Positions 9,260 to 18,705 of a stretch of 64,000 nucleotides of DNA are shown one piece after another. The notes below the pieces were generated by a model, which saw nothing but the letters and a program-made list of their open reading frames with translations, had not been told where the DNA came from and made no database searches. Origin of the DNA: Burkholderiaceae bacterium. Lineage in GTDB: Bacteria; Pseudomonadota; Gammaproteobacteria; Burkholderiales; Burkholderiaceae_B. The translations under genes and the position numbers were made by a program. The stretch's first letter is position 1, and the number at the start of each line of letters is the position of its first letter. The DNA lies in assembly GCA_030728985.1 (NCBI GenBank), contig JANQYI010000009.1:160243-224242 (forward strand), written 5' to 3'.

Positions 9260-9874
9260 ATGTCAATCATCTTCATCCGCCACGGCGAAACCTTGTTGAA
9301 TGCGGCACGCACGATTCAGCCTGCGGATACGCCGCTCGCCCCCCGAGGCCATGCACAAGCCGAGCGCGTCGCTGAACGCGTTCGCGCACTCAAACCCGCG
9401 GCACTTCTCGCCAGCGACATGCCACGGGCCTGGCAAACCGCACAAGCGATTGGAGTCAGTACCGGACTCACCCCAATCAAGACCCCGCTACTTTGGGAGC
9501 GCAACTTCGGAGACTTACGAGGACGGCCCTACGACACCTTGAGTTTCAACGCCATGGAAATGGTTGAGGCGCCCCCGAATGGCGAGTCAATGGAAACCTT
9601 TCATCAACGTGTCGCCGAGGCGCTCGCTTATGCTGCGACACTCAGAGCGTCTCTGGATGGTCCGCTGATTGTCGTCAGTCATGGCTTGGTGATTCGAGCA
9701 TTGCTGGAAAACAATATCGAACTTGGTGAACATACGGTGCCTGAGCGCATCGGCAATACCGCTATCACCGCGATTAGCACTCAAACACCTCACCGCGCCG
9801 AGCTGGTGAACTGCACCGTCCACTTGCTTGGCACCGGACTCGAGGAGGATGGCCACAGCCTCTCCGGTGGCTAA
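9260..9874 (+). CDS. Histidine phosphatase family protein
   Basis: IIFIRHGETLLNA and VVSHGLVIRALL motifs. Confidence 0.9.
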   Translation: MSIIFIRHGETLLNAARTIQPADTPLAPRGHAQAERVAERVRALKPAALLASDMPRAWQTAQAIGVSTGLTPIKTPLLWERNFGDLRGRPYDTLSFNAMEMVEAPPNGESMETFHQRVAEALAYAATLRASLDGPLIVVSHGLVIRALLENNIELGEHTVPERIGNTAITAISTQTPHRAELVNCTVHLLGTGLEEDGHSLSGG

Positions 9875-9906
9875 ACCCGCGCCTCTAAGGTCTCACGCCA
9901 GGCGTC

Positions 9907-10668
9907 TCAAGCGGCATACCGCGCGCGCCACATCAGAAAAAGCTCTAGCTGTGTCAGTTCTTTGGAACCCAGGGCATAAGGCTCTGCACGCACACCTGTC
10001 ATGCAGTTGCGCAGACGGCGTTGCAGTGAACCCACTGTTTGCCATTCGAGTCGGTAAATCGGGTATCCCGTGGGATGCGCTTCGGGAATAAAATTTCCTC
10101 CAAGCTTGAGTCCTGCGCGCTCCGTGTGACATTGTGCACAGGACAAATTGAGCTGCCCTATTCGTTGCTCATAGAGTCGTTGCCCGGCGTCGAGGTCTTG
10201 CGCGTTGAGCGGCGAACGCGACACCGTAATGGGCATGCCTTTGGAGGCGTGACCGATGAATGTCGCCAAAGACAATAACGGTTTGCTCTCCATCGCGAGT
10301 GGCGCAGCCTGCTGCTTGGCCTCGCGGCACATATTGATCTGACCTTCGAGACTCAATAACTGGTGATGCACAACTTTAGGAAAGCTCGCTGCCACCCCTT
10401 TCATCGAGGAAGAAGCCTCTCCATGACATTGCGCACACGAAACATTTTTTTGCCCTGACGGGGTATTCCACAGTGCCTGCCCATCCAGCACCCAGAAGGT
10501 CGCAGGGTTGAGCGTCTCGTCATCCTGCATTTCACGCGTGGACGGCGACATCAATGCGTAACTCGACTGTCGCTGAGCTAGAGGCGCCTCTGACGCTGTC
10601 GATGTTTGTGGCCAAACGATTTGCGCGACAAACAAAAAGAAAAGCGTACAAACAGAAAACACGCTCAC
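9907..10668 (-). CDS. soxA: Sulfur oxidation c-type cytochrome SoxA (two CXXCH motifs)
   Basis: CAQCHGEASSSMKGVAASFPKV, CAQCHTERAGLKLGGNF and the C-terminal RRLRNCMTGVRAEPY active-cysteine region. GTG start. Confidence 0.92.
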   Translation of the reverse strand: MSVFSVCTLFFLFVAQIVWPQTSTASEAPLAQRQSSYALMSPSTREMQDDETLNPATFWVLDGQALWNTPSGQKNVSCAQCHGEASSSMKGVAASFPKVVHHQLLSLEGQINMCREAKQQAAPLAMESKPLLSLATFIGHASKGMPITVSRSPLNAQDLDAGQRLYEQRIGQLNLSCAQCHTERAGLKLGGNFIPEAHPTGYPIYRLEWQTVGSLQRRLRNCMTGVRAEPYALGSKELTQLELFLMWRARYAA

Positions 10669-10672
10669 GAGA

Positions 10673-11002
10673 TCATGTCACCGTAAGCGTACTGGTCATA
10701 TTGGAGGCATAGCCGTTATCACCCGTCCATTTGAATTCGAGCTTGCCGGTTTGGGTCGCTACCGTAAAAAAACTAAAGGTAGGATTCGCGCCCATCGCGG
10801 GATGCAACTCAGCGCGAAAGACCTCCACACCATCATAGATGCATACAAAATCGCGAATGATGTCACGCGCCACGCGTACACCGCGATCGGTGTGCCTGAA
10901 ACCTGATTCCATATCATGCTGAACAATCACGCGAATCGGAACAATTTCGCCCTTTGTCGCAGTCTTGGGCATGGAAACGACGGTGCGGGAGGTTTTGCTC
11001 AT
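10673..11002 (-). CDS. soxZ: Thiosulfate oxidation carrier complex protein SoxZ
   Basis: 109 aa; KGEIVPIRVIVQHDMESGFRHTDRG and AELHPAMGANPTFSFF. Confidence 0.92.
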   Translation of the reverse strand: MSKTSRTVVSMPKTATKGEIVPIRVIVQHDMESGFRHTDRGVRVARDIIRDFVCIYDGVEVFRAELHPAMGANPTFSFFTVATQTGKLEFKWTGDNGYASNMTSTLTVT

Positions 11003-11451
11003 ATCAGCACATCCTCAGTACAGGCCGCAAGGGTGACCACCGTATCCGCATGACCCTGCCAGAACGACCCATCATTCATTTCAGCGATCGCCCAAAGGCG
11101 TTGCGATGTCAACAAGCGGATCCGCGTACTGACTTGCGCACGGCCGGCGCGGGCACCCAAATTAAAACTGACAATATTGGGCAACGGATTTTTCTCAGAA
11201 ATAATATGAATGGCTTTTACGAAGTCCGTCGATGTCATCGGACTTTCCACCGAGACGGTCATGGGCACCAGATTGCCGTTTTCGACTAGCGGTGCGATAT
11301 CGAGCGTGACTCGACCCACGCGAGGGTCAGCTTGACCGACGATCTTTTTGATTGTCTCGACGGCTTCGCTCGTCGTCGCTTGGGCATTTAACCAAGGTAC
11401 GACGCTCACAGATCCGAGTGCCACAATGAAGCTTCTACGACTTGTGCTCAT
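10999..11451 (-). CDS. soxY: Thiosulfate oxidation carrier protein SoxY (atypical C-terminus)
   Basis: Tat-like SRRSFIVALG leader and SoxY-like body. C-terminus reads VVTLAACTEDVLI* instead of the canonical GGCGG. Confidence 0.87.
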   Translation of the reverse strand: MSTSRRSFIVALGSVSVVPWLNAQATTSEAVETIKKIVGQADPRVGRVTLDIAPLVENGNLVPMTVSVESPMTSTDFVKAIHIISEKNPLPNIVSFNLGARAGRAQVSTRIRLLTSQRLWAIAEMNDGSFWQGHADTVVTLAACTEDVLI

Positions 11452-11903
11452 GGTTTTAAGCTCACTAAAAATGCCACGACGTCCTCGATTTCCTGTGCAG
11501 TCAGAATGGTTTTATCGGCGAACTGAGAACCAATCCGAGAACCGTGGTTCTTTTTGAAATACGGTGGCATGATCGTGTTTGGATTAAAGCGGCTCGCGTC
11601 GACAATACGCGCCCGCAGCTGCTCGGGTGAAAGTCTCGCCGCGCTTATCGCCAGATCAGGCGCCAGATTTCCCTGAAAACGTTCTTCGGGGAAAGGTCCA
11701 CTATGACACAAGATACACAAACCGCTCTGGCGACTCAAGATAATCAATCGCCCCCGCGCAGGATCACCAGGGGCGCCAGAAAGGGAGTCCGCAATGACCT
11801 CCCCTTCAGTGACTTTTACATCGACCTGCTGAGCCAGAGTGATCGCTGGTGCCGCCAACACAAAACATGCTGTCAACAACCAATTTATCACTCCATGCGT
11901 CAT
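11448..11903 (-). CDS. soxX: Sulfur oxidation c-type cytochrome SoxX
   Basis: Signal peptide; GDPARGRLIILSRQSGLCILCHSGPFPEERFQGNLAPDL; MPPYF; C-terminal DVVAFLVSL. Confidence 0.92.
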   Translation of the reverse strand: MTHGVINWLLTACFVLAAPAITLAQQVDVKVTEGEVIADSLSGAPGDPARGRLIILSRQSGLCILCHSGPFPEERFQGNLAPDLAISAARLSPEQLRARIVDASRFNPNTIMPPYFKKNHGSRIGSQFADKTILTAQEIEDVVAFLVSLKP

Positions 11904-14089
11904 ACCAAAGTAAAGCCACTATTCTTTAAAGGCACATCACGCAAACGCTTACCCGTGGCACGATAAATCGCGTTCAACACGGCAGGCGCAGCAACCGCGA
12001 TCGTTGGTTCGCCGATACCACCCCAAGTCTTACCGCCCCCTTGGATAATGATGGTTTCAACTTTGGGCATCTGTCCCAGTCGGATCGAACCAAACGTATC
12101 GAAGTTCTTTTGCTCGACGCGTCCATCCTTGATCGTGCACTCCTCCTCGAAGAGTGCGGATAATCCGTAAACGAACGAACCAGAAACTTGGCGTTGAATC
12201 TGCGCGGGATTGACCGCGTATCCGCAGTCGGTCGAGGCCACAATACGATGAATCTTGACCTTGTTGCCATCGGTTACCGACAACTCGCATGCCGCGGCCA
12301 CATAGCTGCCAAACGACATCATCTGCGCAATGCCACGATGAACGCCCTTGGGGGCGGGCTTGGTCCAACCAATCCCATCCGCCACGGCGTTGAGTGCGGC
12401 CAGATTGCGTGGATATTTCGCCATATACTTTCTACGGAACTCGACGGGATCCATGCCTGCGTACTCGGCGAGTTCATCCATGAAACATTCAATAAAAATC
12501 GCGTTTTGATTGATGTTCACACCACGCCAGAAGCCTGGTGGCACATGGGTATTGCGCATGGCGTGATCCATCAGCTGATTAGGGAACTCGTAGCTGATCG
12601 CATGTTCTCCGGCTTGCATCACGCCTTGAAACACCAAAAGGTCACGACCCTTATCCTTGGCGACGATCGCGGGACGCACGGCGGACAAGATGGACTGACC
12701 CGATAAACGCATATGCACGCCTGTCAAGTTTTTGTTGGCGTCAAAGGCGCCTGTCAACTTACACATCATGACGGGATGGTAACGGCCTTGCGTCATATCC
12801 TCTTCGCGCGTCCAAATCAGTTTGATCGGTACGCCGGGCATTTGCTTGGCGATATTGACCGCTTGAGTGGTGTAGTCCTGGAACGCGCCACGACGTCCAA
12901 AACCACCGCCCAAATTGATCTTGTAAACCTCACATTTATCTGCAGCCAATCCCGAGGCTGCAATGACCGCAGCCAAAGAAGCCTCGCCGTCCTGAGTCGG
13001 CACCCACGCCTCGCAGCGCTCCGGTGTCCACTTGGCGGTCGCATTCATGACTTCCATGGGTGCATGGTTCAAGAACGGGTAGAAATACGTTGACTCGATT
13101 TTTTTGGCCGCGCCAGCCATAGCGGCCTTGGTGTCGCCACGTTGATTCCCCACAAAGGCCTGTTCAGCGTTCAGACCTTCTTTGAGCATCGCAGCAATCG
13201 AGGCGCTCGAGACCTTTGCATTTGGACCTTCGTCCCAGACGATGGGCAGAGCATCCATGGCCGTCTTGGCGACCCAGAACGTATCGGCCACGACCGCGAC
13301 AGAGCTGTCACTGACCTGTACGACTTTTTTTACGCCCTTCATACCCATGACTTTGCTGGCATCAAAGCTTTTGATCTTGCCACCAAAAACCGGGGATTGC
13401 TTGATCGTCGCGACCAACATACCGGGCAATTTCAAATCCATACCGTAGATCTGCTTACCGGTTACCTTGTCTTCGAAGGTGTCGATCCGTGGCACGGACT
13501 TGCCGATGATTTTCCAGTTTTTCGGATCTTTCAGCGGAATATCTTTAGGCACGGCAAGTTTGGACGCGGCATCCGCGACTTTGCCATACGTGATCGTACG
13601 ACTTGTCGGCTTGTGCGTAATCACACCTTCAGAAACCACGCACTCTGCGACGGGCACTTTCCAACCGTCGGCAGCGGCCTGGACCAGCATCATGCGCGCC
13701 GCTGCACCACCTTGGCGGACATATTGTTCAGAGGTGCGAATCCCGCGGCTTCCGCCCGTCGAGAATGAACCCCAGGGATTTTTACGCTTGAGACTTTCGC
13801 CGGGAGTCGGATACTCGATGGTGACATTTTTCCAGTTGCACTCGAGTTCTTCGGCCACCATTTGTGCCAGACCAGTGATAGTGCCTTGGCCCATCTCGGA
13901 GCGCACCACACGCACGATGACTTTCTCATCGGGCTTGATCACCACCCAAACACCAATTTCAGGTGCGGCGCCAGCGGATTGCGCAAGACTACTAAAGGGA
14001 AATTGTAGACCCAGAGCCAGACCGGTACTGACGGCAGTTGTGCCGACGATAAAGTGTCTGCGGGAAGGATTCGGGACGCGTGCATTCAT
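11900..14089 (-). CDS. Xanthine dehydrogenase family molybdopterin-binding subunit (isoquinoline 1-oxidoreductase beta/IorB-like), Tat-exported
   Basis: SRRHFIVGTTAVSTGLALGLQF Tat leader; NLGGGFGRRGAFQDY; C-terminal WGGIGEPTIAVAAPAVLNAIY. Confidence 0.93.
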   Translation of the reverse strand: MNARVPNPSRRHFIVGTTAVSTGLALGLQFPFSSLAQSAGAAPEIGVWVVIKPDEKVIVRVVRSEMGQGTITGLAQMVAEELECNWKNVTIEYPTPGESLKRKNPWGSFSTGGSRGIRTSEQYVRQGGAAARMMLVQAAADGWKVPVAECVVSEGVITHKPTSRTITYGKVADAASKLAVPKDIPLKDPKNWKIIGKSVPRIDTFEDKVTGKQIYGMDLKLPGMLVATIKQSPVFGGKIKSFDASKVMGMKGVKKVVQVSDSSVAVVADTFWVAKTAMDALPIVWDEGPNAKVSSASIAAMLKEGLNAEQAFVGNQRGDTKAAMAGAAKKIESTYFYPFLNHAPMEVMNATAKWTPERCEAWVPTQDGEASLAAVIAASGLAADKCEVYKINLGGGFGRRGAFQDYTTQAVNIAKQMPGVPIKLIWTREEDMTQGRYHPVMMCKLTGAFDANKNLTGVHMRLSGQSILSAVRPAIVAKDKGRDLLVFQGVMQAGEHAISYEFPNQLMDHAMRNTHVPPGFWRGVNINQNAIFIECFMDELAEYAGMDPVEFRRKYMAKYPRNLAALNAVADGIGWTKPAPKGVHRGIAQMMSFGSYVAAACELSVTDGNKVKIHRIVASTDCGYAVNPAQIQRQVSGSFVYGLSALFEEECTIKDGRVEQKNFDTFGSIRLGQMPKVETIIIQGGGKTWGGIGEPTIAVAAPAVLNAIYRATGKRLRDVPLKNSGFTLV

Positions 14090-14100
14090 GTGAGGACCCC

Positions 14101-14553
14101 TTAAGCTTTAGCAACTGAGTGAATCGCGGCGCGAACTTCCTGGAAACTTCCGCAACGACAAATATTCGTAATCGCCGCATCGATGTCAGCATCGGTGGGC
14201 TTTGGCTTTTTAGCCAGCAAATCGGTCGCAGCCATCAACATGCCTGATTGACAGAAACCACACTGGGGGACTTGATGATCGATCCAAGCCTGTTGCAACT
14301 TGGTCAGCTTGCCATCCTTGGCTAGACCCTCGATCGTCGTGACACTTTTACCCGCAGCGGCACTCACTGGAATGACGCAAGAGCGAATCGCTTGGCCCTC
14401 GAGCATCACCGTACAGGAACCACACTGCGCCACACCACAACCATACTTGGTGCCGGTCAGTCCAACCTGTTCGCGGATCGCCCACAATAAGGGTGTATTT
14501 GGATCCACATCAATGCTTTGCGGCGTGCCATTAACAGTGAGTTTTATAGCCAT
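14101..14553 (-). CDS. (2Fe-2S)-binding subunit of molybdenum hydroxylase (IorA-like)
   Basis: [24 protein letters not shown] and [12 protein letters not shown]...ICRCGSF. Confidence 0.95.
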   Translation of the reverse strand: MAIKLTVNGTPQSIDVDPNTPLLWAIREQVGLTGTKYGCGVAQCGSCTVMLEGQAIRSCVIPVSAAAGKSVTTIEGLAKDGKLTKLQQAWIDHQVPQCGFCQSGMLMAATDLLAKKPKPTDADIDAAITNICRCGSFQEVRAAIHSVAKA

Positions 14554-14693
14554 TTGGGTGCTCCCAGTACGGTGTTTAATTATCTCGAAACGAGTTGCGA
14601 CGAATTGATCATTCTCAAGGTATAAAGTTATTACTCCATGGGCATGAATAATGCCTAGTGCATACCCTATATCTCACGGAACATATCGCTTCT

Positions 14694-15686
14694 ATGCTTA
14701 ACCACCAAGTCGTTCTCGTTAGTCGACCCGAGGGCTGGGTGACGCCTGCCAACTTCCGCTTTCAGGAAGCAGCCATCCCCTCCCCTGGACCAGGACAAGT
14801 ACTCATTCAGAACCAATGGCTGTCCCTTGACCCCTACATGCGAGGCAGGATTTCCGAGGCGAAGTCTTATGCTCGAAGCGTCAATATTGGTGATGTCATG
14901 GTCGGAGGTGCCGTCGGCGAAGTCATCGCCTCCAACGCCCCTAAATTCAGTGTCGGGGATACCGTACTCGCAGCGTCGGGCTGGCAATTGTTCGCCGCCA
15001 TGGATGCCAGCGCAGTCACCCCCATCAGGACCGACAAGGTGAGCCCTTCAGCCTACCTTGGCGTTCTAGGCATGCCAGGGATCACAGCATGGACTGGGCT
15101 CATCGATATTTGCCAGCCTCGGGAAGGCGAAACCGTCGTCGTGGATGCCGCTTCGGGTGCGGTTGGAAGCGTCGTGGGTCAGCTCGCCAAACTTCAAGGC
15201 TGTCGAGTGGTGGGTATTGCGGGCGGGACAGAAAAGTGCCGTTATGTCGCGCAAGAACTCGGATTTGATGCGTGCATCGATCATCGCTCCGCACACTTTG
15301 CTTCTGAATTGGCAGCCGCACTGCCCTCAGGCATTGACTGCCTATTTGAAAACGTGGGAGGTGAAATCTTTGAGAGGCTCCTGTCACACATGAATGTAAG
15401 TTCGCGTATCGCATTATGCGGCATGGTCTCTGAGTTCAATCGCGAGCCGTATGCTAACCGCACACTGCGCTCCATTTTGATCAATCGCATTCGCATCCAG
15501 GGGTTCATCGTTTCGGACAAGCTCGAAACCTGGCCAAGCATCAGGGACAATCTTTATGATCTCGTTGTTCAGGAGAAACTGAAATTTCGGGAGTCCGTCA
15601 CCGTTGGCCTTGAGAATGCCCCGGCCGCCTTCATCGGTTTGCTCAAAGGCGAAAATTTTGGCAAACAACTCATTAAGCTCAGGTGA
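14694..15686 (+). CDS. NADP-dependent oxidoreductase, zinc-less MDR family (CurA-like)
   Basis: WLSLDPYMRGRISEAKSYA; GVLGMPGITAWTGL; DAASGAVGSVVGQLAKLQGCRVVGIAGG. Start at internal ATG 14694. Confidence 0.92.
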   Translation: MLNHQVVLVSRPEGWVTPANFRFQEAAIPSPGPGQVLIQNQWLSLDPYMRGRISEAKSYARSVNIGDVMVGGAVGEVIASNAPKFSVGDTVLAASGWQLFAAMDASAVTPIRTDKVSPSAYLGVLGMPGITAWTGLIDICQPREGETVVVDAASGAVGSVVGQLAKLQGCRVVGIAGGTEKCRYVAQELGFDACIDHRSAHFASELAAALPSGIDCLFENVGGEIFERLLSHMNVSSRIALCGMVSEFNREPYANRTLRSILINRIRIQGFIVSDKLETWPSIRDNLYDLVVQEKLKFRESVTVGLENAPAAFIGLLKGENFGKQLIKLR

Positions 15687-15706
15687 ATGAAACGAGAGAC
15701 GTGCGT

Positions 15707-16171
15707 CTAAAGAAAGCGATCCAAAATACGACGGCTGTGTTTATCGAGCTGCTGCATATCGGGCACATAAAAACGCAGGCCATGGCTATCTGTGATGATG
15801 AGAGTGCCTCCGCCAAGGCGTCGAATATCTTCCTCGGTTTTGAGCACAAACTTCGTCGCGCCACGATCCGTATTGACTTCCCAAACACTGGGCGTGGAAT
15901 AGGTGGAAACTTTGGATAACTGCTGAATCACAGGCATCACATCTCGCGCGGCAATCTCCTCGTTGATCAGCATGCGTACATCCTCCGGCACCTCAGCCAG
16001 ACGATCAATCCACAGCACCTCTTTACCCTCCGTGCTCATCAATGCCACGAACTCCTCGGGTGACTGAACAGGAAAAGCTCTGACGGGAGTCACACCTTCA
16101 TACATCATGCCATTGGCTAGACGCAACACTAAGCGGCCAGCGAGATTACGCGTCAGCAGAAAATCATCCAT
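15707..16171 (-). CDS. DUF1854 family protein associated with cyanophycin loci
   Basis: MDDFLLTRNLAGRLVLRLANGMMYEGVTPVRAFP...GLRFYVPDMQQLDKHSRRILDRFL. 8-nt overlap with the upstream ABC gene. True start is internal to the 203-aa ORF. Confidence 0.8.
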   Translation of the reverse strand: MDDFLLTRNLAGRLVLRLANGMMYEGVTPVRAFPVQSPEEFVALMSTEGKEVLWIDRLAEVPEDVRMLINEEIAARDVMPVIQQLSKVSTYSTPSVWEVNTDRGATKFVLKTEEDIRRLGGGTLIITDSHGLRFYVPDMQQLDKHSRRILDRFL

Positions 16172-18452
16172 TGTTAGCCTCGCTCGGACTTTGCAGCGGA
16201 GCCTCGGCATCCACTTGACGGGTCTGCGCCTCATACAGCGCATGATATGCCCCGCCCCGCGCCAACAAATCTTCGTGATTGCCGATTTCCACCACCTGGC
16301 CGCGATCCAACACGACAAGACGGTTCGCTTTGCGCAGCGTGCTCAGTCTGTGCGCAATCGCGATCGTCGTACGACCCTGGATCAAATTATCCAGAGCTTC
16401 CTGAATTTCCATTTCCGTTGTAGTGTCGACCGATGAGGTCGCCTCATCGAGAATGAGAATCCGCGGATCGATCAGCAACGCGCGGGCGATCGAAATGCGC
16501 TGACGCTCTCCTCCTGATAAGGCCTGACCACGCTCACCCACCAACGAGTCATAGCCTTGCGGAAGTCGCAAGATGAATTCATGGGCTCGCGCCGCGCGAG
16601 CCGCAGAAATCACCTCCTCGCGCGATGCACCCGGTTTGCCGTAAGCAATATTTTCGGCGATCGTACCGAAAAACAAGAACGGCTCTTGTAAAACCAGACC
16701 GATATTGCTGCGGAACGCATTGAGGGAATAGGAACGGATGTCGACACCATCGACGCGGATGCCGCCTTCAGTGACATCGTAAAAACGACAAATCAAATTG
16801 ACCAAAGAAGACTTGCCAGAGCCGCTATGGCCCACAAGGCCAATCATTTCGCCGGCTCCGATACTCAAACTCACGTCTCGTAACACCGTACGGCTACCGT
16901 AGCGAAAGCCGACGTTGCGAAGCTCGATCCGACCCTCCATGCGCTCAAGAGGGACCGGTCGCTGAGCATCCGGCACGCTTGAGACATGATCCAAAATATC
17001 AAAAATACGCTTGGCGCCTGCCGCTGCTTGTTGTGTGTACGTGACAATACGACTCATTGAGTCAAGGCGCGTGTAAAACCGACCGATGTAGGCTAGGAAG
17101 GCGGCAAGTACGCCTACACTGATCGCGCTAGAGGCGACCTGGGTGATACCAAAAATCCAAACGACCAGCAAACCAATTTCAGTCAAAAAAGTAACCGTGG
17201 GTGCGAACAACGCCCAAATTTTATTAATACGGTCGTTGACGCCAAGATAACGATCGTTGGCTTCCCTGAAACGCACCACCTCTCGCTTTTCCTGTGCAAA
17301 GGCTTTCACGACACGAATACCGGGAATCGTATCGGCCAGGACATTGGTCAATTCACTCCATGAGCGATCAACTTTTTCAAAACCAAAACGCAAACGATCT
17401 CGCACCAGATGAATCATCCAGATGATGATGGGCAATGGGACCAATGTCGTCACCGCAAGCCAAGGATCAATGCTGAGCAAGATCACAGCCGTCATCAAAA
17501 TCATCAACATATCGTTAACGAAATCAAGAAAATGCAGAGACAAGAAGAGATTGATGCGATCTGTTTCACTCCCGAGCCTGGCCATCAGATCACCCGTGCG
17601 CTTGCCGCCAAAAAACTGCAAAGATAAAGTTTGCAAATGATTAAACGTAGTTGTGCGTAAATCCGCGCCGATTCTCTCGCTCACCCAGGCCAACAGATAA
17701 GTGCGAGCCCAACCAAGCAACCAAGCCAGCAAGGCGGATACAACCAGACCGGTCAAATAAAGTGTGACAAGGTCGTAATCAATGGGCTTACCATTCTGAA
17801 AAGGAATCAGAACGTCGTCCATGAGTGGCATGGTCAGATAAGGCGGCACCAGAGAAGCTGCCGTTGAAAGCAAGGTCAACAACAAACCAACCACAAGCGG
17901 AAAACGGTAAGGACGGGCAAAACGCGCCAAACGCAGCAATGCCCAGGTGTCGCTCGGGCCGGCCGGATCCGCGTCGCAAACCGCGCACTCATCCTGGTCA
18001 GGCGCGAAAGGCGTTCCACACGCGGGGCATGCGGCCGCATCGACCAGAATTTCTGCGTCGGGATCGCGCAACTTCCTCTGCAAATTACCGAAGAGTTCGA
18101 CCATGCGTGCCACTGCGGGAGTCATACCTAACGTGTGACGCCAAATGCCCAGTCGAGTGGTGCTATCAAATAACTCAATCGCACCCACACCCGCGTGATC
18201 GCGGTGTTGCAGAGACTGAGAAATCGAAATGTTCCAAACAAGCCAATCCGAAGCCCCCGGCGCCTTGGAGAATAAGCGATGCGAAGACAGCACCAGGGCG
18301 CCAGAGGAAAAGAACAAATGCTCATCGAGATCGGGTTCTAGCCAGGCGAGAACGTGCTCACCGGGCTCCAGTAACGCCTGCAGGGCCTCTGACCAGTTGC
18401 CGGGCATTGTTGGGCTGATGTGCGTCACCCCGGAAGTTGAGAGAGTTGTCAT
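16164..18452 (-). CDS. ABC exporter (fused permease/ATPase) with N-terminal PH-like region and zinc ribbon; cyanophycin-locus associated
   Basis: Walker A GLVGHSGSGKSSL, signature LSGGERQRISIARALL, Walker B ILILDEATSSVD; CPACGTPFAPDQDECAVC zinc ribbon before the TM domain. Confidence 0.9.
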   Translation of the reverse strand: MTTLSTSGVTHISPTMPGNWSEALQALLEPGEHVLAWLEPDLDEHLFFSSGALVLSSHRLFSKAPGASDWLVWNISISQSLQHRDHAGVGAIELFDSTTRLGIWRHTLGMTPAVARMVELFGNLQRKLRDPDAEILVDAAACPACGTPFAPDQDECAVCDADPAGPSDTWALLRLARFARPYRFPLVVGLLLTLLSTAASLVPPYLTMPLMDDVLIPFQNGKPIDYDLVTLYLTGLVVSALLAWLLGWARTYLLAWVSERIGADLRTTTFNHLQTLSLQFFGGKRTGDLMARLGSETDRINLFLSLHFLDFVNDMLMILMTAVILLSIDPWLAVTTLVPLPIIIWMIHLVRDRLRFGFEKVDRSWSELTNVLADTIPGIRVVKAFAQEKREVVRFREANDRYLGVNDRINKIWALFAPTVTFLTEIGLLVVWIFGITQVASSAISVGVLAAFLAYIGRFYTRLDSMSRIVTYTQQAAAGAKRIFDILDHVSSVPDAQRPVPLERMEGRIELRNVGFRYGSRTVLRDVSLSIGAGEMIGLVGHSGSGKSSLVNLICRFYDVTEGGIRVDGVDIRSYSLNAFRSNIGLVLQEPFLFFGTIAENIAYGKPGASREEVISAARAARAHEFILRLPQGYDSLVGERGQALSGGERQRISIARALLIDPRILILDEATSSVDTTTEMEIQEALDNLIQGRTTIAIAHRLSTLRKANRLVVLDRGQVVEIGNHEDLLARGGAYHALYEAQTRQVDAEAPLQSPSEANNG

Positions 18453-18705
18453 TGCTGCGGCAGAGGGGGCTCGTCAGTCTGAAAAGCCGACTGCAACAGA
18501 AAGCTGTTCATTGGGAAAATTTGGCTAACTCGATATACTGTTCAGAATGCAAGTATAACGACCATATGACTCAGATATCTGCCCTGTTTAGGCGGGTCGC
18601 TGTCAAACCCCTTTTTTGCTGCGATAATGATACATCCCTGTCATTGTGCGGTGCAGCATTCACAGTGCGGCAAAGATCTTTTTACAGCAGCCTATTCTGT
18701 TCCCT

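Noticed and set aside
12188-14093. Long plus-strand ORFs (172, 126, 208 and 208 aa) opposite the IorB-like gene
   Set aside because: Antisense shadows of a strongly coding GC-rich gene; no recognisable motifs and the minus-strand product is unambiguous.
14641-14655. Inverted repeat GGCAT-GAATA-ATGCC between iorA and the MDR oxidoreductase
   Set aside because: 5-bp arms are too short to support a regulatory claim without conservation data.
17825-18418. 197-aa plus-strand ORF opposite the ABC transporter N-terminal region
   Set aside because: Arg/Pro-rich shadow translation with no domain signal; the minus strand carries a coherent zinc-ribbon/TM protein.
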